Below the pieces are notes generated by a model that saw only the letters and a program-made list of their open reading frames with translations, had not been told where the DNA came from and did not search any database. This document shows positions 1-5,277 of a stretch of 6,408 nt of DNA, piece by piece. This stretch comes from RBG-16-42-24 sp964396785 (GTDB taxonomy: Bacteria > Patescibacteriota > Microgenomatia > UBA8517), in NCBI GenBank assembly GCA_964396785.1, contig CAYNFU010000037.1, positions 1 through 6,408 of the forward strand, in the 5' to 3' direction. The translations under genes and the position numbers were made by a program. How positions within the stretch are numbered: the stretch's first letter is position 1; every line of letters starts with the position of its first letter.

Positions 1-731
1 TGAATAAGCCCCTGTTCGAAAATTGCAGGAATAATAAAAAATGCAGCAAGCCCCACTCCGAAAAGAGCAGATAGGGTAAGTGATGGCAGTGCTACTTTCC
101 AATTTTTATATTTGATGAGCCAAAATAAAACCCAAAAAAGGCTGAAGGGAATATATATCATTGTAGAAATGTTGTGAGTGGTAAGTAGCAGCGCGGTAAG
201 AACACCAGTTGCTGCAACTCTCATAAAATTAGGACTTTTAATAAGTAAATAAAGGCTCCACCATAAAAATGGTAGTATCGCCAAAGAAAATGATTCGGCC
301 ATGGCTCCCCTGACATATATATCGACAGCATGATAGGGTGCATAGGTATATAAAACTGCGGCCAAGATGGCTCCCCACTTACCCCAAAATTCTTTGGCCA
401 AAAAATACATGCCATATGCTCCTGCAATAAGACTAATCATAAAAAGTAGCTTGACCGTGCCGATAAGAGAAAGCGGGGTTAGCATCCTAAGAAATACTCC
501 AAGGTAATAAGGAAAAGCCGAATAATAATTGAAAATTGCCTGCCCATACCCCCAAGCCATATCCGGCGCCCATCGACAGGGAATTTGCCCGTCGGCAAAG
601 CACTTCTCCATTTCGAAAAGCCGCATTACCTGAAGGTCGTCGTGCATGATGAAATACCCCGTCCCAAAAAGTGCTTTTATGGCCGGGATAATAAGTATTA
701 AGATAAGTAGCGCTGGCCAAAATTTTCTCAT
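1..731 (-). CDS. Second PTPS-related / YfhO-like membrane protein, 3'-truncated tandem paralogue
   Basis: An open frame runs from the ATG at 731 to the window edge without a stop, giving 243 complete codons. The ATG overlaps the preceding TGA as ATGA. The protein begins MRKFWPALLILILIIPAIKA, a single N-terminal helix, then repeats the family motifs in the same order and spacing as its neighbour: MHDDLQVMR (29-37), DGQIPCRW (47-54), WGYGQAIFNYY (60-70), VRGAMAES (140-147), LTTHNISTM (183-191) and a final FFIIPAIFE (231-239). It therefore lines up with residues from about 7 to 253 of the gene at 728-2395 with almost no gaps, starting about six residues later. The C-terminal half, including any FPWR motif and beta domain, lies outside. 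The expected full length is roughly 550 residues, by analogy. The role is as for its neighbour: a putative membrane transferase acting on lipid-linked sugars, substrate unknown. A weak purine run (AAAGAAGAA) precedes the start, and coupling to the upstream gene is likely. Confidence 0.85.
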   Translation of the reverse strand, partial: MRKFWPALLILILIIPAIKALFGTGYFIMHDDLQVMRLFEMEKCFADGQIPCRWAPDMAWGYGQAIFNYYSAFPYYLGVFLRMLTPLSLIGTVKLLFMISLIAGAYGMYFLAKEFWGKWGAILAAVLYTYAPYHAVDIYVRGAMAESFSLAILPFLWWSLYLLIKSPNFMRVAATGVLTALLLTTHNISTMIYIPFSLFWVLFWLIKYKNWKVALPSLTLSALFGVGLAAFFIIPAIFEQGLI

Positions 732-2395
732 TTCTTCTTTAAATAAAAGGGTATAAGAAATAGCGCAAAAATGCTAACTACGTTTGCCGCGGTCCTTATT
801 GGGGTATCTTTCAGCCTCGCCTCAAGCTCCCACTCGCCGGGATCTATATCGACATTTACCAGTGCAAGTTCTCCTTCGTGGAAAACGTCTAACTTTTTAT
901 CTCCCAGGCGCACCTCCCAATTGGGAAAATAATAAATGGGAAGCATAATCCTAGTTTTTTCAAAAACCTTGACCTTTCCTTTTTGCCAATCGGTTCCCTT
1001 ATCCCAGTCAATAATTTCTGCATTGCCCCAGACAATTTGCGGCATATCGGGCGCGGGATAAATGGGCCCTTTTTGAACATTAATTGGAAGGTAGTCAAAA
1101 ATACTAAGCGTTTGCTGAAGTCTCCAGGCCTCTCCCGAAAACTTTTGCTCATCGCTTAGGTCAAGCCATTTAACGGGTCTAAAGATACCTGCATAAAAAA
1201 GAACTACAATGAATGAGATTGCCGAAGCATAAAGAAGACTCCTTACTCCTTTTGGGAAAAATAAACTAATCGCCCCTGCGGCCGTTGAGAAGAAAAATCC
1301 AGAAAGTAGAAGAAATCTCCAAGGAAACTGAATAAACGCTGCGAATGGAAGCGCATTCCAGATAACTGTCGAGCGCCCGTGGGCCATAAAAAGTGCCACT
1401 ACCCCACTAACAATCCAGAAAAGTAGCGAGGGAATTTTTCTTTTGGCTTTAAGGGCAAGTGCCAATATAAAAACCATTAAAGGAACAGCCCAATGAAATA
1501 TGCCGATGGCAAAAGAAGCTTCGTCCCAAGGACCTGCCTCCGAGGTTCCATAACCCCAATAGCTAGAAAAAAGAAGTTGGCCAAAACTTACAAAATGGGC
1601 CATATAGTCAAAATAACCTCCCGTTAGAGAGTTAATGTGTACCAGGTTCCTTTCGAAAAATGCCGGGAGTGTAAAAAAGGCTGAGAGGCCTAGTCCCCAT
1701 GCAAAACTTGCGGCTAAATTCAAAACTCTCTTTTTGAAATCGGGGAGCGGGCGAAGTTTCTGGTCAATGATAAGAAAGACAGTCCAACCAAGAAGAAATG
1801 GAAGGAATATCATGCTGGTTATATTGTGCGACGTAAATAGTGCAGCTAGGGAAAGGGCGAATATAAACCTGGCTTTTTTATCTCCCTCAAGAATTTTCTT
1901 TGAGGACCAAAAGATAAAGGGCAAAAAGGCAAAGCCGTAGAGCTCCCCTACCGCTCCCCTAACATACATGTCAACCGCTCTATATGGTAAATAGCTATAA
2001 AATAAAGCAGAGACAAAGCCTCCCGCTCTCCCCCATAAGCTTTTTCCCAATAGATACATCCCTAGCGCCGAGAGAATTAAACTCAAGACAAAACCCGCCT
2101 TTACGGAATCCAAAAATCCCAATCCGCCAAGATGAAAAACTTCCATAATGTAGTAAGGAAGCGGGGCATAATAATTAAACTGGGGATATCCGTAGCCGTA
2201 TCCCATATCGGGAACCCAACGACAAGGAATTTGGCCGTCTTTAACACATTTGTCCATTTCAAGAAGTCTCATTGCCGAAATGTCATCGTGCATCGGGAAA
2301 TATCCTGGTCTAAGAAGGGCCATGAACGTGGGTATGACAAGTATTAAAACTATAGTTAAGGGCGAGAATAGTGCTCTTTTTATTTTCTCAATCAT
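728..2395 (-). CDS. PTPS-related / YfhO-like multi-pass membrane protein (putative GT-C transferase)
   Basis: This complete 555-residue protein has about 11-13 hydrophobic segments and a C-terminal soluble domain closed by a last helix (about 537-551) and a KKK tail. After the first helix (12-28) the outer loop carries MHDDISAMR (35-43), then DGQIPCRW (53-60), GYGYGYPQFNYY (65-76), VRGAVGEL (145-152), FTSHNITSM (187-195) and IQFPWRF (355-361). These motifs match what databases call '6-pyruvoyl-tetrahydropterin synthase-related' membrane proteins. That name is misleading, because the protein has the topology of YfhO/GT-C transferases and no pterin chemistry is implied. The C-terminal domain has the beta-rich pattern LPIYYFPNWEVRLGDKK (485-501), resembling the 'FPGW-V-VDGK' repeat of YfhO-like proteins. 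By analogy HDD could be the catalytic acidic site of a lipid-linked sugar transferase, which is inference. Its ATG overlaps the GT2 stop by 8 nt and its TGA overlaps the next paralogue's ATG as ATGA. The substrate is unknown. Confidence 0.83.
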   Translation of the reverse strand: MIEKIKRALFSPLTIVLILVIPTFMALLRPGYFPMHDDISAMRLLEMDKCVKDGQIPCRWVPDMGYGYGYPQFNYYAPLPYYIMEVFHLGGLGFLDSVKAGFVLSLILSALGMYLLGKSLWGRAGGFVSALFYSYLPYRAVDMYVRGAVGELYGFAFLPFIFWSSKKILEGDKKARFIFALSLAALFTSHNITSMIFLPFLLGWTVFLIIDQKLRPLPDFKKRVLNLAASFAWGLGLSAFFTLPAFFERNLVHINSLTGGYFDYMAHFVSFGQLLFSSYWGYGTSEAGPWDEASFAIGIFHWAVPLMVFILALALKAKRKIPSLLFWIVSGVVALFMAHGRSTVIWNALPFAAFIQFPWRFLLLSGFFFSTAAGAISLFFPKGVRSLLYASAISFIVVLFYAGIFRPVKWLDLSDEQKFSGEAWRLQQTLSIFDYLPINVQKGPIYPAPDMPQIVWGNAEIIDWDKGTDWQKGKVKVFEKTRIMLPIYYFPNWEVRLGDKKLDVFHEGELALVNVDIDPGEWELEARLKDTPIRTAANVVSIFALFLIPFYLKKK

Positions 2396-3104
2396 ACCTT
2401 CCTTGAAGCGCGAGGATTCTAATTTTAATTAAATCTCTTAAAGATTCGAAAATAACCTTATTAAGCCTGACTCTTGTATCTTTGCGGTTAACCCAAGTCA
2501 CAGGGTACTCACAAACTTTGTATCCGTACTTCTCGGCCAAGAAAACTATCTCTGCGTCATAGGCCCAGCGAGATATTAGACTCTTAGCAAATATTTTTTT
2601 GGCAGAGAGGGCCCTAAAGCCTTTTAAGCCGCAGGTAAAATCGACAACTTTCGACCCAGTAAGAGTCTGGGTAAGAAGTGTAAATACCCTACCCATATTT
2701 TCTCTAAGCCATGGCTGGTGTTTCTCAATTACTGACCCCTTGACCCTTCTTGATGCAATGACTACGTCAAATGTTTTAAGTTTTTGCATAAATGGAGAAA
2801 TTGTTTCAATGTCTACAGAAAGATCCGCATCTGAAAATATCCGGTAATCCCCATTTGCCGCTAAAAATCCTGCTTTAAGAGCCGCCCCTTTACCCTGATT
2901 TTTATCGAGCCTTATTAGTTTTACTTCCGTCCTTTTTAAAGATTCGACGATTCTGCAAGTTCCATCACTACTCCCGTCGTCTACAACCACTACTTCCCAA
3001 GTGTACGGCCTTTTATCCAAAAATGAGAGGATTTTGGAGAGATTTTTCCCAATTAACTTTTCTTCATTGTAGGCAGGAATAATCAGCGAAAGTTTTAAGC
3101 TCAT
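2388..3104 (-). CDS. GT2 family glycosyltransferase, dolichyl-phosphate glucose synthase (ALG5)-like
   Basis: This 238-residue GT-A enzyme is predicted to charge a polyprenyl phosphate with a sugar from a nucleotide donor in the cytoplasm. Visible motifs are LIIPAYNEE (7-15), VVVDDGSSDGT (39-49), the DXD metal site in FSDADLS (90-96), VIASRRVKGS (115-124), DFTCGLKGFRA (155-165), and RWAYDAEIVFLAEKYGYKV (179-197). The SDADLS and YD-EIVFLA-KYGYK blocks are typical of bacterial and archaeal ALG5-like proteins. The usual DTQCGFK is altered to DFTCGLK. There is no transmembrane segment. The C-terminal region from about 208 (DTRVRLNKVIFESLRDLIKI) is basic and amphipathic and could lie on the membrane, which is inference. 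It starts 5 nt after the TAG of the GT39-like gene without a visible Shine-Dalgarno, and its TGA overlaps the next gene's start by 8 nt. It is a diverged paralogue of the GT2 at 4526-5275, so a different sugar or lipid is plausible. Family assignment is good; exact specificity is not known. Confidence 0.88.
   Translation of the reverse strand: MSLKLSLIIPAYNEEKLIGKNLSKILSFLDKRPYTWEVVVVDDGSSDGTCRIVESLKRTEVKLIRLDKNQGKGAALKAGFLAANGDYRIFSDADLSVDIETISPFMQKLKTFDVVIASRRVKGSVIEKHQPWLRENMGRVFTLLTQTLTGSKVVDFTCGLKGFRALSAKKIFAKSLISRWAYDAEIVFLAEKYGYKVCEYPVTWVNRKDTRVRLNKVIFESLRDLIKIRILALQGRYD
2397..2404 (-). promoter_or_regulatory. Shine-Dalgarno-like AAGGAAGG before the gene at 728-2395
   Basis: On the minus strand AAGGAAGG lies inside the end of the GT2 gene, one base (T) before the ATG at 2395. 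The AAGGA core ends 4 nt before the start, a little close but usable. It supports the ATG at 2395 and is the only clear ribosome binding site among the five visible starts. The others have only weak or badly spaced purine runs, or none. Confidence 0.5.
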
Positions 3105-3109
3105 TTTTG

Positions 3110-4525
3110 CTATTCAAGAGTTTTTTTGGGAATGGAAGAATCGGTGAGTTCATAAAACAAAAGAGACTCCCTTCCACCGTCGGGCTTTACCGCTTTTGGA
3201 TATACCGCAAGAAGCTTGAGTCCCCCCTTCTCGGCATCCCCTAAATATCTTGTGCTATTAACCAAAAGGTAAGTTTTGTTGCCGGCGATTTTCGATTCAA
3301 TCAAGCTTCGGGGAGGATTCCAAATGGGTTGCCCTACTCCAATAACAATTATTTCGGGAAGGTCATTTAGATATACCTGTAAACCGTCTGGGAGGGTTCC
3401 AAAATATCCTTCGGTTCCCACAACAATCTTTTGACTTTGGTTGGCCAAATACTCCTGCCTCAAAAGCTGTGAAACCTCACTTATTCCGGTCCCGGAAGTC
3501 CATTCCTCCAAATACCCCGACCTCTCGCTTCTGGGAAGAGGGGCGGAGGGTGGATCTTTAAGAAATTTAAAATCAATTACAAATGAGTGTAAAAGGAAAA
3601 AAATTAAGACTACGTATGCTATATTGGTGAGATTCTTCTTTGCCCCAACAAAAGATGCCGATGAGATAGCCACAAGAAAAGGCAGAGAGAAATAAACGTA
3701 CCTTGCGGTCATCGTTTTTGAATATTCGGCCGCAGCCAGAATCGGCACAAATGCCCATAGAAGAAGAATAAGTGTGGCTTTTAGATTTTTTTTAAATCCC
3801 GAGTATACCCCCAGGACAAAAAGAGCAACGAGTGTGTAAGGTCCCAAAATAAGAAAGTATGCAAAAATCTGCTTAATGTGAGAAACGAAAGGGTTTAATG
3901 GGGCCTCTAGAAGGTGCCTTAGACCATATACGTAGTCTTGGTTTCTAATATCTATCATATGGAAATTAGTGCCAAGACGAAGAATGTTATACATTGCATA
4001 GCCAATTAAAAGAGTAGTAAGAGTAAGAAGTACTAATTTAGCCAGGTGGCTTAGGCCTGATTTTATCGTCTTAGGAAAATCGGACAATATCCATGCGCTT
4101 GGGAGTAAAATTGCAAAGAATATGCCCGGAGACTTTGTAAGAAGCGCTCCTCCCAAGGCAAATCCCGCAATCATTGCAAAGTCTAAGCGCATAGTTCTTA
4201 CCGTAAGTACGCTAAAAACTAAGGTCCAAACTCCAAATAGAGTAAGCATCGAGTCGGCGAGAGCCAGCCTATCAAAAAAGACGGAGAACGGAGAAAGGGC
4301 ATANNNNNNNNNNNNNNNNNNNNNNNNNNNNNNNNNNNNNNNNNNNNNNNNNNNNNNNNNNNNNNNNNNNNNNNNNNNNNNNNNNNNNNNNNNNNNNNNN
4401 NNNATTGCCTCGTCCCCAAAAATGGGGAGAATGGTAAGGTTATAAAGCCTAAGGCCAAAGGCAACAATAAATATGATTACTCCAATTAATATGGTTTTCT
4501 TCCACTGCCCAAATAATTTTTTCAT
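3110..4525 (-). CDS. GT39/PMT_2-like membrane glycosyltransferase, interrupted by assembly gap
   Basis: This is a multi-pass GT-C-type protein, expected to use polyprenyl-phosphate sugars at the outer membrane face. The first 40 residues hold a transmembrane helix (about 11-28), then the loop ILPIFGDEA (32-40). The DE pair is the usual catalytic acidic motif of GT39/ArnT-like enzymes. Position 41 reads ATN (Ile or Met) before 100 Ns. After the gap the frame resumes with YALSPFSVFFDRLALADSML (75-94 with placeholder residues), then LLTKSPGIFF (128-137), further hydrophobic segments, YSKTMTARY (268-276), and a soluble C-terminal tail of about 150 residues. The tail includes EEWTSGTGISEV (340-351) and VVGTEGYFGTLPDGLQVYL (368-386). 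I recognise this tail pattern from Microgenomates GT39 proteins. The ATG directly follows the TAA of the preceding gene (TAAATG). The nominal length of 471 residues depends on the gap size; related proteins have about 80 residues where 34 are implied, so the real protein is probably near 515. The fold assignment is strong; the substrate is unknown. Confidence 0.82.
   Translation of the reverse strand: MKKLFGQWKKTILIGVIIFIVAFGLRLYNLTILPIFGDEAXXXXXXXXXXXXXXXXXXXXXXXXXXXXXXXXXXYALSPFSVFFDRLALADSMLTLFGVWTLVFSVLTVRTMRLDFAMIAGFALGGALLTKSPGIFFAILLPSAWILSDFPKTIKSGLSHLAKLVLLTLTTLLIGYAMYNILRLGTNFHMIDIRNQDYVYGLRHLLEAPLNPFVSHIKQIFAYFLILGPYTLVALFVLGVYSGFKKNLKATLILLLWAFVPILAAAEYSKTMTARYVYFSLPFLVAISSASFVGAKKNLTNIAYVVLIFFLLHSFVIDFKFLKDPPSAPLPRSERSGYLEEWTSGTGISEVSQLLRQEYLANQSQKIVVGTEGYFGTLPDGLQVYLNDLPEIIVIGVGQPIWNPPRSLIESKIAGNKTYLLVNSTRYLGDAEKGGLKLLAVYPKAVKPDGGRESLLFYELTDSSIPKKTLE
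4304..4403. other. Assembly gap of 100 Ns inside the GT39-like gene
   Basis: Exactly 100 undetermined bases separate the DEA motif from YALSPFSVFF. A round 100 is a common placeholder for a gap of unknown length. The two flanks read in the same frame across 100 nt, so the true length should be 1 more than a multiple of 3 if the gene is intact. The missing part would encode the rest of the first outer loop and at least one or two membrane helices. Confidence 0.98.
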
Positions 4526-5275
4526 TTATTTGTATAGTCCTTTACTTGCATTTATCCTGACATGCATTAAATCGATTAATCCCTCCCAAGAATCTTTTAG
4601 CGGATTCACCCCAAAGTCTCCCCTCTCTCCTTTTTCTTCCCATTCGACGGAAACTTCAGCAATTTTAAAACCTAATTTTCTGGCAATATACAATATCTCA
4701 AGATCAAATCCGGCTGTAACGGCTGAACCTTTCTCGTTCCTCCCCCGGAAAACCTTAACCTTATTGGTAATTGGCTTAATTACTTCTTTCCTAAATGCTT
4801 TAAAACCACACTGCGTATCAACATATGGTAATCGTAAAATTAGAGTGCGAAGAATCATAAATCCATAAGCCATTGTTTTACGGACCACGTTTGCGCCCCT
4901 TCTACCTGACCTTGAACCAATTACGATATCATAGCCTTGAGTAAATTTTGGCAGAAATTTCTCAATTTCGCCTATGGGAGTTGCCTGATCCATGTCGGTG
5001 AAAAGAACAATCTCTCCACTCGCCGCGAGCATTCCAGCGATAACTGTCCCGGCTTTGCCACGGTGGGGTTCAACCATAACTTTAAAGCCGTTATGAGTTT
5101 TTACAAACTCTTTTGAAATCTCATTTGTTCCATCGGTCGAACCATCGTCAACTATCAAAACCTCCCACGAATATTTTTGTTTTGTTAGATAACTGTAAAC
5201 GGCCTCAAGTGCTCCCTTTTTTAAATTTCTCTCCTCGTTATAAGCAGGAATTACAACTGATAAAAAATGATTCAT
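4526..5275 (-). CDS. GT2 family glycosyltransferase, polyprenyl-phosphate sugar synthase (ALG5/DPM1-like)
   Basis: This 249-residue GT-A fold enzyme probably transfers a sugar from a nucleotide donor to a polyprenyl phosphate on the cytoplasmic side. The order of motifs is typical: VVIPAYNEE (7-15), VDDGSTDGT (42-50, nucleotide binding), the metal-binding DXD as TDMDQATP (93-100), SR (121-122), DTQCGFKAFR (153-162), and GFDLEILYIARKLGF (189-203). The DTQCGFK and FD-E-LYIA blocks point to the ALG5 (dolichyl-phosphate glucose synthase) / DPM1 branch. No clear transmembrane helix is visible, unlike GtrB-type enzymes with two C-terminal helices. The start was set at 5275 because the fold's first beta strand begins right after it. 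An in-frame ATG at 5332 would add 19 non-conserved residues and overlap gene 1 by 55 nt. No convincing Shine-Dalgarno is visible, so translation is probably coupled to the upstream gene, whose TAG ends 2 nt earlier. A segment at about residues 170-188 (KVKVFRGRNEKGSAVTA) is longer than in the GT2 at 2388-3104. Sugar and lipid specificity are unknown. Confidence 0.88.
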   Translation of the reverse strand: MNHFLSVVIPAYNEERNLKKGALEAVYSYLTKQKYSWEVLIVDDGSTDGTNEISKEFVKTHNGFKVMVEPHRGKAGTVIAGMLAASGEIVLFTDMDQATPIGEIEKFLPKFTQGYDIVIGSRSGRRGANVVRKTMAYGFMILRTLILRLPYVDTQCGFKAFRKEVIKPITNKVKVFRGRNEKGSAVTAGFDLEILYIARKLGFKIAEVSVEWEEKGERGDFGVNPLKDSWEGLIDLMHVRINASKGLYK

Positions 5276-5277
5276 AG

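Noticed and set aside
221..720. Minus-strand frames 221-427 and 487-720
   Set aside because: They are in other frames of the left-edge paralogue, whose true frame (from 731) carries the conserved motifs HDD, GQIPCRW and THNI. Their own sequences show no motif.
4304..4403. Frameshift or pseudogene in the GT39-like gene
   Set aside because: Both flanks read in the same frame and both match the same family in the right order. The break is missing data, not a lesion visible in the sequence.
1635..4868. Open frames on the plus strand, such as 1635-1940, 2132-2347, 2250-2432, 2599-2847, 3441-3695, 4122-4445 and 4473-4868
   Set aside because: Each lies opposite a long gene with clear family motifs. 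Their translations show no recognisable domain, and some run through the N gap or across a gene junction. They are antisense shadows.
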